The notes beneath the pieces were generated by a model. The model was not told the DNA's origin. It worked only from the letters and a program-made list of their open reading frames with translations, and searched no databases. From Nocardia amikacinitolerans NBRC 108937 (GTDB lineage: Bacteria > Actinomycetota > Actinomycetes > Mycobacteriales > Mycobacteriaceae): 64,000 nucleotides of DNA. The translations under genes were made by a program, and so were the position numbers. Where the stretch lies: the NCBI RefSeq assembly GCF_001612615.1, contig NZ_BDAU01000036.1:26968-90967 (forward strand). Direction: 5' to 3'. Positions 53,206-63,800 of the stretch are shown here, piece after piece (within the stretch, counting starts at the first letter, position 1; each line of letters begins with the position of its first letter).

Positions 53206-53694
53206 ATGATTTTTAAGGTCGGAGACACCGTCGTTTACCCCCACCACGGAGCGGCGCTGATCGAAGCAATCGAGACTCGCACCATCAAGGGTGAGCAAAA
53301 AGAGTATCTGGTCCTGAAGGTCGCCCAAGGCGATCTGACCGTTCGCGTACCCGCGGAAAACGCCGAATACGTCGGCGTGCGCGACGTCGTGGGCCAGGAG
53401 GGTCTCGACCGGGTCTTTCAGGTGTTGCGCGCGCCGCACACCGAGGAGCCGACCAACTGGTCTCGCCGCTACAAGGCCAACCTGGAGAAGCTCGCCTCCG
53501 GCGATGTGAACAAGGTTGCCGAGGTCGTCCGCGACCTGTGGCGTCGGGAGCAGGATCGTGGGCTGTCCGCAGGCGAGAAGCGCATGCTGGCCAAGGCTCG
53601 CCAGATCCTGGTCGGTGAACTCGCGCTCGCCGAGGGTACCGACGACGGCAAGGCCGAGACGCTGCTCGACGAGGTCCTCGCAGCGGCTTCCTGA
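53206..53694 (+). CDS. carD: RNA polymerase-binding transcription factor CarD
   Basis: 162 residues. Stabilises open complexes at rRNA and other promoters by binding the RNA polymerase beta subunit. N-terminal RNAP-interaction domain MIFKVGDTVVYPHHGAALIE; C-terminal helical DNA-binding domain with TNWSRRYKANLEKLASGDV and the Trp of VVRDLWRREQDRGLS. ATG 53206 with GAAAGGGG upstream. Nearly invariant in mycobacteria (Rv3583c). Confidence 0.97.
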   Translation: MIFKVGDTVVYPHHGAALIEAIETRTIKGEQKEYLVLKVAQGDLTVRVPAENAEYVGVRDVVGQEGLDRVFQVLRAPHTEEPTNWSRRYKANLEKLASGDVNKVAEVVRDLWRREQDRGLSAGEKRMLAKARQILVGELALAEGTDDGKAETLLDEVLAAAS

Positions 53695-53696
53695 CC

Positions 53697-54389
53697 GTGA
53701 ACAACTCTGACAGCGACAGTCCTGTCGTTGCCTTGGTTCCTGCCGCCGGTCGCGGTGTTCGTTTGGGTGAGAACATGCCCAAGGCGTTCGTCGCGGTCGG
53801 CGGCACACCCATGGTCCGGCTCGCCGTGGACGGCCTGCTGGCCTCCGGGGCGGTCGACCGCATCATCGTGATGGTCCCCGTCGAACTGGTCGAGAGCGCA
53901 GTCGCCCTGCTGCCGCCCTCGGACGCCGTGCGCGTGGTCGTCGGCGGGGCCGAACGCACCGATTCGGTGCGTGCCGGTATCGCCGCCGCGCCGGACGCGG
54001 GCTATTACCTGGTGCACGACGCCGCCCGCGCGCTCACCCCGCCCGCGTTGATCGCCCGGGTCGCGGACGAGTTGCGGGCGGGTCGTCGCGCGGTCGTGCC
54101 CGCCCTCCCGGTGGTCGACACCGTCAAAACCGTCGACCAGGACGGCGTGGTGACCGGAACCCCCGACCGCGCGGCCCTTCGCGCGATCCAGACGCCGCAA
54201 GGTTTCGCGGCCGACCTACTGCGCGCCGCCTACGAGACGAACGTGCTCGCCACCGACGACGCCGGACTCGTCGAGCGGCTCGGCGCCGAGGTGCACACCA
54301 TTCCCGGCGACCCGATGGCCTTCAAGATCACCACTCCGCTCGACCTGATGCTCGCCGGGACGGTGTGCAACGCGGCGCGGAGCGTATGA
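53697..54389 (+). CDS. ispD: 2-C-methyl-D-erythritol 4-phosphate cytidylyltransferase
   Basis: 230 residues; non-mevalonate isoprenoid pathway. Nucleotide-binding loop VALVPAAGRGVRLGENMPKA, then VHDAARALTPPALI and TPQGFAADLLRAAYE. GTG 53697 is two bases after the carD stop, so the two are co-transcribed. Confidence 0.95.
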   Translation: MNNSDSDSPVVALVPAAGRGVRLGENMPKAFVAVGGTPMVRLAVDGLLASGAVDRIIVMVPVELVESAVALLPPSDAVRVVVGGAERTDSVRAGIAAAPDAGYYLVHDAARALTPPALIARVADELRAGRRAVVPALPVVDTVKTVDQDGVVTGTPDRAALRAIQTPQGFAADLLRAAYETNVLATDDAGLVERLGAEVHTIPGDPMAFKITTPLDLMLAGTVCNAARSV

Positions 54390-54402
54390 GAACGTCGTGA
54401 CC

Positions 54403-54870
54403 ATGCGAGTTGGTATCGGCAGCGACGTGCACCCCATCGAACCCGGTCGTCCGTGCTGGATGGCGGGTCTGCTGTTCGACGGTGACGACGGCTGCTCCGG
54501 CCACTCCGACGGCGACGTGGCCGCGCACGCACTGTGCGACGCGCTGCTCTCGGCGGCCGGGCTCGGCGATGTCGGCGCGGTGTTCGGCACCGGCCGCCCC
54601 GAGTGGAAGGACGTCTCGGGCGCCGCCATGCTGACCGAGGTCCGCAGGTTGCTCGACGAGGCGGGCTTCGACATCGTCAACGCCGCGGTGCAGGTCATCG
54701 GCAATCGGCCCAAGATCGGACCGCGCCGCGCGGAGGCGCAGAAGGTGCTCGGCGAGCTGCTGGGAGCGCCGGTCTCGGTGTCGGGAACGACCACTGACGG
54801 ACTGGGACTCACGGGTCGCGGGGAAGGTGTCGCGTCGATCGCCACCGCGTTGCTGCAAGCCCGCGGCTGA
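54403..54870 (+). CDS. ispF: 2-C-methyl-D-erythritol 2,4-cyclodiphosphate synthase
   Basis: 155 residues. Metal ligands in GIGSDVHPIEPGRP and GHSDGDVAAHALCDALL; RPKIGPRRAEAQ and TTTDGLGLTGRGEG close the active site. ATG 54403 is chosen (GAGAACG eight nt upstream); GTG 54397 would add two residues. Third gene of carD-ispD-ispF. Confidence 0.95.
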   Translation: MRVGIGSDVHPIEPGRPCWMAGLLFDGDDGCSGHSDGDVAAHALCDALLSAAGLGDVGAVFGTGRPEWKDVSGAAMLTEVRRLLDEAGFDIVNAAVQVIGNRPKIGPRRAEAQKVLGELLGAPVSVSGTTTDGLGLTGRGEGVASIATALLQARG

Positions 54871-55059
54871 GCGAATCCCGGTCTGCGCGATGGCCGTGCG
54901 CACGACCGGCCGGCCGGTGACTCGGGACTGCGGCGGCTCTCGATCGAGCCGAGACACGAACGCCCTGCTCCGACCGGGCGGGCGAACCTCAGAGTTCGCG
55001 CCGGTCGTGTGTGAGCCTGGACGGAAGTCGCTCGACGACGCCGACTAGGATCGACTGCC

Positions 55060-56463
55060 GTGACACTGCGCCTCTTTGACACCGAACGCCGAACCATGCG
55101 CGATTTCGCGCCGCTGGTTCCCGGCCGCGCTTCGGTGTACCTCTGTGGCGCCACCGTCCAGGGGGAACCCCATATCGGTCACGTCCGCAGCGGCGTCGCG
55201 TTCGACGTGCTGCGTCGCTGGTTGCAGGCGCACGACTACGACGTGTACTTCATCCGCAACGTCACCGACATCGACGACAAGATTCTGAACAAGGCCGCCG
55301 AGGCGGGCCGCCCGTGGTGGGAGTGGGCGGCCACCTACGAGCGCGCCTTCGACCGCGCCTACGAAGCGCTCGGCGTGCAGCCGCCGTCCGCCGAGCCGCG
55401 GGCCACCGGCCACATCACCCAGATGGTCGACCTGATGCGGCGGCTCATCGAGCGCGGGCACGCCTACGCCTCCGAGGGCAACGTCTACTTCGACGTGCGG
55501 AGCTTCCCGGACTACGGAAAGCTGTCCGGCCACAAGCTCGACGACGTGCACCAGGGCGAGAGCGCGGGCGAGGGCAAGCGCGACCCGCGCGATTTCACGC
55601 TGTGGAAGGCGGCAAAGCCGGGCGAGCCGAACTGGCCGTCGCCGTGGGGCCCCGGCCGCCCCGGCTGGCACCTGGAATGCTCCGCGATGGCCGAGTTCTA
55701 CCTCGGCGCGGAATTCGACATCCATTGCGGCGGTATGGATCTGGTGTTCCCGCACCACGAGAACGAGATCGCCCAGTCCAAGGCAGCCGGTGACGGTTTC
55801 GCGCGGTACTGGCTGCACAACGGCTGGGTGACCATGGGCGGCGAGAAGATGTCCAAGTCGCTCGGCAATGTGCTCTCGGTGCCGAACGTGCTGAAAAAGG
55901 TTCGCGCCGTGGAACTTCGGTTCTACCTCGGCAGCGCGCACTACGGATCGATGCTGGAGTACTCGGACAAGGCGCTGTACGACGCCGCGGCCTCCTACCA
56001 GCGGATCGAGGCGTTCATCCACCGGGTCGCCGAGCGGGCCGGTGAGATCCCGGTCGGCAAGTGGACCGACGCGTTCGCCGAGGCGATGGACGACAATCTG
56101 GCGGTGCCGCGCGCTCTCGCCGAGGTGCACCGCGTGGTGCACGAAGGCAACAAGGCGCTGGAGTCGGGCGCGGTCGACACCGCCCGCGAGCTGGCCGGGC
56201 AGGTGCGGGCCATGCTGAACATCCTCGGCGTCTGCCCGTACGACCCGAAGTGGTACGCGCCCGAGGACACCTCCGCGGCGCAGGAGGCGCTCGACGTGCT
56301 GGTGCGCGCGGAACTCGATCGCCGCCAGCAGGCCCGCGCCGACAAGGACTGGGGCACCGCCGACGCCGTGCGCGACCGTTTGGCCGCCGCAGGCATCGAA
56401 GTGACCGACACTCCCCAGGGCCCCGAGTGGTCGCTGGGCGCCGCGCGCGGAAAGGCGAACTGA
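55060..56463 (+). CDS. cysS: Cysteinyl-tRNA synthetase
   Basis: 467 residues, class I. HIGH motif in VYLCGATVQGEPHIGHVRSG with the zinc/substrate Cys; KMSKS in GGEKMSKSLGNVL; WHLECSAMAEFYLG and the CGGMDLVFPHHENE zinc site. TAGGAT at 55046-55051 ends 8 nt before GTG 55060, giving a leaderless mRNA. Followed directly by rlmB. Confidence 0.96.
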   Translation: MTLRLFDTERRTMRDFAPLVPGRASVYLCGATVQGEPHIGHVRSGVAFDVLRRWLQAHDYDVYFIRNVTDIDDKILNKAAEAGRPWWEWAATYERAFDRAYEALGVQPPSAEPRATGHITQMVDLMRRLIERGHAYASEGNVYFDVRSFPDYGKLSGHKLDDVHQGESAGEGKRDPRDFTLWKAAKPGEPNWPSPWGPGRPGWHLECSAMAEFYLGAEFDIHCGGMDLVFPHHENEIAQSKAAGDGFARYWLHNGWVTMGGEKMSKSLGNVLSVPNVLKKVRAVELRFYLGSAHYGSMLEYSDKALYDAAASYQRIEAFIHRVAERAGEIPVGKWTDAFAEAMDDNLAVPRALAEVHRVVHEGNKALESGAVDTARELAGQVRAMLNILGVCPYDPKWYAPEDTSAAQEALDVLVRAELDRRQQARADKDWGTADAVRDRLAAAGIEVTDTPQGPEWSLGAARGKAN

Positions 56464-57428
56464 TGGCAGGGAATTCGCAGCGCCGTGGCGCGGTGCGCAA
56501 GACGGGTAGCAAGAAGGGCGCGGTCGTCGGTTCCGGCGGCAAGCGCAGGCGCGGGCTCGAGGGGCGCGGCGCGACGCCGCCCGCCGAGATGCGGACCAAG
56601 CACCCCGCGGCCAAGCGCGCCGCGGCCAAGGCCAAGGCGGAGGCGAAGGGTCGCCCAACCGGCCGCCCCGCGGGCCGTAAGACCGAGGACGGTCCCGAGT
56701 TGGTGCTCGGCCGCAACCCGGTCGTCGAGTGTCTGCGCACGGGCGTTCCCGCGACGGCGCTGTACGTCGCGGTCGGCACCGAGAACGACGACCGGCTCAC
56801 CGAGAGCGTGCAGACCGCGGCCGACGCGGGCATCTCCATCCTCGAGGTGCCGCGCACCGATCTGGACCGGATGAGCAACAACGGCCTGCACCAGGGCGTC
56901 GCGTTGCAGGTGCCGCCGTACCGCTACGCCCACCCGGACGATCTGCTCGACCGGCTGCGCGGCACGGCCGAACCCGCGCTGCTCGTAGCGCTGGACAACA
57001 TCTCCGATCCGCGCAATCTCGGCGCGGTTATTCGCTCCGTCGCGGCGTTCGGCGGCCACGGCGTGCTGATCCCGCAGCGGCGCAGCGCGAGCGTCACCGC
57101 CGTCGCGTGGCGGACCAGCGCGGGCGCCGCGGCCCGGCTTCCGGTCGCGCGCGCCACGAATCTGACTCGCACGCTGAAGGATTGGGCCAGTCAGGGCATC
57201 CAGGTCGTCGGCCTCGACATGGGTGGTGACACCACGCTGGACGAGTTCGACGGCACCGCACCGACGGTGATCGTGGTCGGCTCGGAGGGCAAGGGTCTCT
57301 CGCGCCTGGTCCGGGAGAACTGCGACAGCATCCTGAGCATTCCGATGGCCGGTCCGGTCGAGTCGCTGAACGCTTCGGTGGCCGCGGGCGTGGTGCTCGC
57401 CGAGATCGCGCGTCAGCGTCGGGCCTGA
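56463..57428 (+). CDS. rlmB: 23S rRNA 2'-O-ribose methyltransferase RlmB (TrmH/SpoU family)
   Basis: 321 residues. A Lys/Arg/Ala-rich 75-residue N-terminal extension precedes the substrate-binding domain (LVLGRNPVVECLRTGVPATA) and the SPOUT knot with LDNISDPRNLGAVIRSVAAF, VVGSEGKGLSRLVRENCD and IPMAGPVESLNASVAAGV. It methylates G2251-equivalent rRNA. ATG 56463 shares one base with the cysS stop (TGATG). Same order as Rv3580c-Rv3579c. Confidence 0.94.
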   Translation: MAGNSQRRGAVRKTGSKKGAVVGSGGKRRRGLEGRGATPPAEMRTKHPAAKRAAAKAKAEAKGRPTGRPAGRKTEDGPELVLGRNPVVECLRTGVPATALYVAVGTENDDRLTESVQTAADAGISILEVPRTDLDRMSNNGLHQGVALQVPPYRYAHPDDLLDRLRGTAEPALLVALDNISDPRNLGAVIRSVAAFGGHGVLIPQRRSASVTAVAWRTSAGAAARLPVARATNLTRTLKDWASQGIQVVGLDMGGDTTLDEFDGTAPTVIVVGSEGKGLSRLVRENCDSILSIPMAGPVESLNASVAAGVVLAEIARQRRA

Positions 57429-57576
57429 CGGCTCTCGGGTCGAATGTCCCTACGCGCCAACCGTTTCGGCGATGGCGCAGGTGAACGGCGTTTCGCGGCC
57501 CGGTGCGAAACGCCCCGTGTCACGCGCGATCCGCAAAATACGCGGAGTTCCCCGGTAGCCCCGTAGAATTCGGCTG

Positions 57577-57855
57577 GTGGTGATACCCAACCAGCCCATC
57601 GGTGCGACGGTCGAGCATCCCAATGCCACGGCCGTGTTGTTTCTCGGCGCGGCGAGCATCTTCTGCTGCGGGGCCCTCGGCCCGGTGGCGTGGGCGTTGG
57701 GCAAGCGCGCTCTCGACCAGATCGAGGACTCCGGCGGCGCACTCGGCGGCCGTGCGCAGGTATTGGTCGGCTACATCCTCGGCGTCATCGGAACCGTCCT
57801 CATGGTTCTGATGGCGATCCTGTTTCTGCTTATCGTGCTGGGCGGCAACGCCTGA
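57577..57855 (+). CDS. DUF4190-type small membrane protein
   Basis: 92 residues with two hydrophobic segments (AVLFLGAASIFCCGALGPVA and IGTVLMVLMAILFLLIVLGG) and the connecting WALGKRALDQI typical of DUF4190. Function unknown. TAGAAT (57564-57569) ends 7 nt before GTG 57577, so the mRNA is probably leaderless. Confidence 0.82.
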   Translation: MVIPNQPIGATVEHPNATAVLFLGAASIFCCGALGPVAWALGKRALDQIEDSGGALGGRAQVLVGYILGVIGTVLMVLMAILFLLIVLGGNA

Positions 57856-57866
57856 GAAGTCGCGAT

Positions 57867-58676
57867 TCAGTCGAGCACCGGTCGGTCGGTGTCGGCCTTG
57901 CTGTCCCACGCCGGCCATTCGGAACTGATGCTGCCGGTCCAGTTGGGCTGACGGCGGTCGCGGAACGCCGCCATCGCCTCGCCGCCGTCGACGCTCTTGG
58001 CGACGTGCGCGTTGAGTTCGGACTCCAGCCTGCCGACCATGGCCGGGCTCATGCCGAGGCCCTCCCAGAGCAGCCGCTTGGACAGCGCGACCGGCAGCGG
58101 CGCCGACCCGTTGACCAGATCGTGCGCCACCGACAGCGCGGTCGGCAGCACTTCGCCGCCCGCTAGGCACGCGTTGGCCAGGCCCATCGCCTTGGCCTCT
58201 TCGCCGTCGAAGGTGCGGCCGGTGAGCATGATGTCGGCGGCGTTGGCCATGCCGACGAGCCGGGGCAGCGTCCAGTGCGCGTAGCCGTCGGCGAGCACGC
58301 CGCGGCGCACCTGGGTGAGTCCGTAGACCGCGTCGCGCGCCATGTACCGCAGGTCGCATTGCAGTGCCAGCGCCAGCCCGATGCCGACCGCGTGCCCGTT
58401 GACCGCGGCGATCACCGGCTTGCGCACCCGCCACGGCGCCGGCTCGATGGTGGCGCTGACCTCGCCGACTCGGTTGGACAGATCCGCGCCCGCGCAGAAC
58501 GCGGGCGGCGTCCCGGTGATGACCACCGCGCGGATCGCGTCCTCGCTGTCGCAACGTTGCAGCGCGGCGCCGAGCTCAGCGGCCATCGCCGGGGTGAACG
58601 CGTTCTGCTGGGCGGGTCGGTTGAGCGTGAGGACGGCGATGCCCGCGGAGACATCGACGAGCAGTTCCGAACTCAT
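57867..58676 (-). CDS. Enoyl-CoA hydratase/isomerase family protein
   Basis: 269 residues, crotonase fold. Oxyanion-hole motifs FCAGADLSNRV and NGHAVGIGLALALQCDLRYM. The usual catalytic Glu position near TQVRRGVLADGYAHWTLPRL reads GVLADG, so which acid acts is unclear. 19 bp downstream of the acyl-CoA dehydrogenase gene; a fatty-acid or acyl-CoA breakdown pair. Confidence 0.88.
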   Translation of the reverse strand: MSSELLVDVSAGIAVLTLNRPAQQNAFTPAMAAELGAALQRCDSEDAIRAVVITGTPPAFCAGADLSNRVGEVSATIEPAPWRVRKPVIAAVNGHAVGIGLALALQCDLRYMARDAVYGLTQVRRGVLADGYAHWTLPRLVGMANAADIMLTGRTFDGEEAKAMGLANACLAGGEVLPTALSVAHDLVNGSAPLPVALSKRLLWEGLGMSPAMVGRLESELNAHVAKSVDGGEAMAAFRDRRQPNWTGSISSEWPAWDSKADTDRPVLD

Positions 58677-58695
58677 GCCATGGGATCGTAGTGGC

Positions 58696-59865
58696 TCAGC
58701 GCAGGATCTTGCGGCCGATGGCGTACTTGTGGACCTCGGTGGGGCCGTCGTAGAGGCGGAAGGCGCGCATATCGCGGAAGATCATCTCGACCACCGTCTC
58801 GTCGCTGATGCCGATGCCGCCGAGCACCTGCACGCAGCGGTCGGCGACCTTGAACAGCTCCTCGGAGACGTAGGACTTCGCGATCGAGCTCTCGTGCCGC
58901 GCCTTCTCGCCTTGGTCCATCAGCCAGCAGGCGTGCCAGATGGTCAGGCGGCACTGGTGCAGCGCGATCTCGTTGTCCGCGAGCATGAAGGAAACGCCCT
59001 CGTGTTCGCCGATCGGCTTGCCGAACGCGGTGCGGGTCTTGGCGTGCTGCACCGCGATACTCTGGGCCCGTTCGGCCGCGCCGAGCCAGCGCATGCAGTG
59101 GGTGAGCCGGGCGGGGGCGAGCCGCAGCTGTGCGTAGCGCAGTGCCTGCCCGGCCTCCCCGAGCAGCGCCGACTTGGGCAGCACCAGGTTGTCGAAGCGG
59201 ACGACGCCGTGCCCGGCGACGTAGTTGCGGTCCATCGTGTTCATGGTGCGCTCGATGACGATGCCCGGCTGATCGCCGTCGGTGAGGAACAGCGTCGGTC
59301 CCTCGGGCAGGTGCGGGTTGGCCGCGAGGCGCGCCATGATGATCCAGGTCTTCGCGCCGTTGGCGCCGGTGATCAGCCATTTGCGCCCGTTGACGGTGAA
59401 GTTCTCGCCGTCGAAGACGGCCTCGGTGGTCAGCTGCGCCGGGTCCGAGCCCGCGCCGTCGGGTTCGGTCATCGCGAAGACCGAGCGCTGGTGTCCGTTG
59501 ATCACCGGCATCAGGTAGCGGTCGGTCTGCTCCTGGTTCGCGACCTTGGACAGCAGGAACATATTGCCCTCGTCGGGCGCGGCGCAGTTCATCGCGATCG
59601 GGCCGAGGGTCGACCACCCCGCCGCCTCGTAGATGACGGCCTGCTCGACGTGGCTGAGCCCGCGCCCGCCGAGCGCCTCGGGCGCCTGCACCGTCAGCAG
59701 CTTCTCGGCGCGCGCGAGTTCCACCAGCTCCTGGCGCAATTCGTCGGTCGGACCGTGCGCGGTCAGGCGCGGGTCGCGCTCGAACGGAACGATTTTGTCG
59801 ATGACGAACTGGCGGACGCGGTCGCGTTCGGCGGCGAGTTCGGCGGGAATCGAGAAGTCGATCAT
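58696..59865 (-). CDS. Acyl-CoA dehydrogenase
   Basis: 389 residues. FAD/substrate motifs FAMTEPDGAGSDPAQLTTEA and the C-terminal QVLGGIGISDETVVEMIFRD; the end RLYDGPTEVHKYAIGRKILR is that of the ACAD10/11-like subgroup. It probably oxidises an acyl-CoA to the enoyl-CoA used by the neighbouring hydratase. No operator recognised upstream. Confidence 0.92.
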   Translation of the reverse strand: MIDFSIPAELAAERDRVRQFVIDKIVPFERDPRLTAHGPTDELRQELVELARAEKLLTVQAPEALGGRGLSHVEQAVIYEAAGWSTLGPIAMNCAAPDEGNMFLLSKVANQEQTDRYLMPVINGHQRSVFAMTEPDGAGSDPAQLTTEAVFDGENFTVNGRKWLITGANGAKTWIIMARLAANPHLPEGPTLFLTDGDQPGIVIERTMNTMDRNYVAGHGVVRFDNLVLPKSALLGEAGQALRYAQLRLAPARLTHCMRWLGAAERAQSIAVQHAKTRTAFGKPIGEHEGVSFMLADNEIALHQCRLTIWHACWLMDQGEKARHESSIAKSYVSEELFKVADRCVQVLGGIGISDETVVEMIFRDMRAFRLYDGPTEVHKYAIGRKILR

Positions 59866-60087
59866 CGTTGGTCACCATTCGTTCGGCGGCGTGTGGATCC
59901 GAGCATACGAAACCTTACGCCGACGACTGAAGGCGGCTGCCATCACCTGACTAGGTGCTCGCCATATTTCGCCGCTACCTGCACTGACACGCGCTGTCAG
60001 CGCATTGTGAACGGCCTGTCAGCCGGGCCCGACATCTTTGGTTCATCGAAGGGCCACACCGGCCACGCAAGACCGAGGAGAACCGCC

Positions 60088-60609
60088 ATGCTGACCGTCG
60101 CCGCCATCGTCCAACTGCTCATCGCGCTCGCCTTCGTGAGCATCCCGCTGGTCCGCCACCGCTACGGCGCCGCGGCGAAGGCCGCCGCCGAGGCGGAACT
60201 GAACCGCCAGGGCGTCCGGCCCGGTGTGCTCGCCGAGCACGGCATGCGGTTCGACGCGGGTGGCCACGAGACCTGGGCTCCTTTGTCCATCGCACTGGTC
60301 ATGACCGCCCTTGCCGCACTGAACCTCGCGGCGAACCCGTGGGGCCAGACGCTGACCTGGATCTGCCAGGCGCTCGTTCTTTTCGTCAACGTCGTCATCC
60401 TGTACAGCAACCTGACCGCCGCCAAGGGCGTCGAAGCCGCCTTCGCCAAGACCGGCGACCCGGAACTCGCCCGCATCGACGCGCGCCGCTTCCTCGCCGC
60501 CGCCGAAGGCGCCTTCCCTCGCTGGGTAATGCCCTACCTGCAGAACGCCCGCCACGCGATCGTCTTCGGCGGCTCGATCCTGGTCTTCCTGGCCCTGCTC
60601 GCCGCCTGA
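60088..60609 (+). CDS. Membrane protein of unknown function
   Basis: 173 residues with four hydrophobic segments: VAAIVQLLIALAFVSIPLV, SIALVMTALAALNLAANPWG, WICQALVLFVNVVILYSNLT and AIVFGGSILVFLALLAA. A soluble loop between the first two holds AKAAAEAELNRQGVRPGVLA. No family recognised. GAGGAG precedes ATG 60088. Confidence 0.75.
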   Translation: MLTVAAIVQLLIALAFVSIPLVRHRYGAAAKAAAEAELNRQGVRPGVLAEHGMRFDAGGHETWAPLSIALVMTALAALNLAANPWGQTLTWICQALVLFVNVVILYSNLTAAKGVEAAFAKTGDPELARIDARRFLAAAEGAFPRWVMPYLQNARHAIVFGGSILVFLALLAA

Positions 60610-60616
60610 TCCCCAA

Positions 60617-60675
60617 CCCCGGCGTGGGCTCGACCCGCTCGTCACTCGAGCGTGTCGACCCGCGCCGGGGCTTTT
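60617..60675 (+). terminator. Long-stem intrinsic terminator
   Basis: CCCCGGCGTGGGCTCGAC (from 60617) pairs with a complementary arm ending GCGCCGGGG (60662-60670), with inner CGCTCG/CGAGCG, followed by CTTTT. Nine bp past the membrane-protein stop. Confidence 0.85.
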
Positions 60676-60740
60676 GGCGTCACCGGCTTCCCGAGGGGGT
60701 CGCCGGTACTCGGCCCCCGCCACCGCCGCAATGTTCGACT

Positions 60741-60805
60741 CCCACACACCCTATGTACGCCTCACATAGCCACCGCCTATGTGAGGCGTGTGAAACCTGT
60801 GTGGC
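60741..60805. repeat. Dispersed palindromic repeat (same core as 39987-40460)
   Basis: ACGCCTCACATAG (60757-60769) and CTATGTGAGGCGT (60777-60789) form a perfect 13-bp stem with loop CCACCGC, bordered by CCACAC and GTGTGG. The core differs from unit 4 of the array at 40389 at only a few positions. Confidence 0.8.
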
Positions 60806-60849
60806 ACCACCCCAGCCGACAGGTTCGACCCTTCTGACACCCTGGACCG

Positions 60850-63800
60850 GTGCGTGTTGCTCTACTCGGTCCGGTCGCGGCTTTCGCCGACGACGGTTCC
60901 CCTCTGGATCTCGGCGGTGTGCGGCTCCGGATGCTCCTTGCCAGGCTCGCGCTGGAGGCGGGTCGCCCGGTCTCGGTAGACGCGCTCATCGACGGGCTGT
61001 GGGGTGAGCATCCACCGGCCGAGGCGGCGGGCGCCTTGCAAGCGCTGGTCTCCCGCCTGCGCAAGGTGATTCGCGGCGCGGGCACCCTCGAACTCGGCCC
61101 CGGCGGCTACCGGCTCTCGGTGCGGCCGGAGGACGTGGACACCCACCGCTTCGAAACCGCGGCCGCCGAGGGACGCCGCGAACTGGCCGCGGGGAAGGTC
61201 GAGGCGGCGGCGGCCACACTCGCGGACGCGCTCGCGCTCTGGCGAGGTCCCGCGCTGGCCGACGTGCGGGACGCCCCGTTCGCCGATCTCGCGGTTGCCC
61301 GGCTCGAAGAGCTGAAAGCCGCTGTCGCCGAGGACAATTACGATGTCGAGCTGCGACTCGGCAGGCACGCCGAAGTGCTCACCGACCTGGAAACCGCCGC
61401 CGCCGAACGCCCGCTGGCGGAGCGGCTGGCCGGACTACGCATGCGGGCGCTGTCCGCCGCGGGTCGCCAATCCGACGCGCTCGCCGTCTACGAGCAGATC
61501 CGCGAGCGCCTCGGCGACGAACTCGGCGTCGATCCCTCCGCCGAACTGCGCGACATCCACTTGGCGCTGTTGCGCGGCGAACTGGATCGCCCCGCACCGC
61601 GTCCGGAGCCGACGGTGAGCCGAATTCCCCTGCCGCTCACCAACTTCGTCGGACGGGATCGCGAGCTGTCCCGAGTTTCCGAACTGCTCGCCGCGGGCCG
61701 CTTGGTCACGCTGGTCGGTCCGGGTGGCGCGGGCAAGACCCGCTTGGCCGTCGAAACCGTCAGCAGGAACCGGGCTTACGAGCGCGGCCGGGTCTGGCTG
61801 GTGCCGCTGGCCGGTGTGAGCACAGCGGAACAGTTGACCGACACCGTGCTCGGCGCGCTGGCCTCCTGGGATATGCGCGTCTCCGACAATCGCCAGCCGC
61901 TCACCGGAATCGACCGCATCGCCGAGCTGCTCGATGTCGGCCCCGCCGTACTCGTGCTCGACAACTGCGAGCATCTGATCGAATCCGCCGCAGAACTGGC
62001 CGACGGTCTACTCGAAAGACTGCCGCAGCTACGGATTCTCGCGACGAGCAGGGAGCCGCTCGCCATCGCGGGGGAGACGCTGTACCAGCTCGGACCGCTC
62101 GAATTGCCGGGCGAGGCAGCAGAGTCCGCCGAGGTCGCCGATGCGCCCGCGGTGCGGCTCTTTCTGGATCGCGCGGTCGCGGCACGACCCGACTTCGTCT
62201 TGGACGCCGAGACGGCCGGACCGGTGGTGGACATCTGCCGACAGCTCGACGGCCTGCCGCTCGCGCTCGAATTGGCCGCCGCCAAACTGCGTTCGATGAG
62301 CGTCGAGCAGATCGCGCGCAGACTCGACGACCGCTTCCGGCTGCTGACCTCAGGCAGCCGCACCGCACTGCCGCGCCAGCGCACGCTGCTGGCGCTGGTG
62401 GCGTGGAGCTGGGACCTGCTCACCGAGCCGGAAAGGGTACTGGCCCGCAGACTTTCGCTGTTTCCCGGCGGCGCGACCCTCGACGCGCTGGAAGCGATCT
62501 GCGCCGACGCGGCGCTGCCCGCCGAGGACGTGCTGTACGTGGCCGACGCGCTGGTGGAGAAGTCCGTCCTCACCGTCTCGGGCGAGCGCTACCGCATGCT
62601 CGCGACCATTCGCGCCTACGCGGCCGACCGGCTGACGGAGTCCGGCGACGATCTCGCCGACCGCTTCGCCGAGCATTACCTGACGCTTGTCGAACGGTAC
62701 GAACCACTGCTGCGCACGCGGGAGCAGTTGCGTGCCATCGGCACCTTCGATGACGAACACGAAAACCTGGTAACCGCACTGCGATCGACGCTCGACGCTG
62801 GCGACGCAGTGCGCGCCGCGCGCTTCGTCGGCGGGTTGTTCTGGTACTGGGGCATCCGCGGCATGAGCACCCAGTTCGACACGTTCCTCGCCGCCGTGCT
62901 GAGTCTCGACGACGCGCTGCCCGCCCGTGAACGGTCCGCGCTGCGACTCGTGCAGCTGCTCGCGGGCGCGCCGATCGCGGAAGCGGTTCCGGTGCGGAAG
63001 CTCATCGAGGACTGCGTCGCCGACGCACTCGACTTCCATCCCGCGCTGCTGCTGTGGATTCCGCTGCTCGCCGCATCGGTGGGCGCCGACGACCTCGGCG
63101 ACCGCGTGCTCGACCAAGCGCTGACCAACCGGGACCCCTGGGTGCGAGCCAGCGCGCACTGGGCGCGGGACTACGTGTGGACCGAACGTGGCGACCGTGC
63201 GGCGGGCGCCGAGGCCCGTGCGGCGGCGGTGCGCGGTTTCGAGGAGGTCGGCGACCGCTGGGGTCTCGGGATGGCGCTGCTCGCCGTCGGCCGCGACCAC
63301 TCGCTGCGCGGCGAACACGCCCGCGCCATCGCCGTTTTCGAGCGCGGCGTCGCGGTCAGCAGCGAGCTTGGCGGCCAGGACGACCTGTTCCACTGCCGCG
63401 CCCGGCTCACCGTCGAACGCATGCGCGCGGGCGATCTCGTCGGCGCACTCCGCGACATCGAGGCGATGCGACGGCAGGCAACCGCTCGCGGCCACCGCCG
63501 CAGCGCCGCGGAAACCCTCTTCGAACTCGCCGAATGGCACCGCCGCGCGGGCGACGTGCCCGCCGCCGACCACACCATCGACGAACTCGCCGCGATCGCC
63601 GACCGCCTCGGCCTCCCGGAAACCATGGCCGCCGGTCTGATCGCCGCCGCCCGCCTGGCCAACCGCCTCGCCGAAGGCGACCCGGTGGGGGCCCGCGCCC
63701 ACCTCCCGCACGCCGCCGCGGGCCTGTTCGCCTTGGCCGACGCGGCGAACACCGCGCACGTCGCCGAACTCCTCGCCGAACTGCTCTCCCTCGAAGACGC

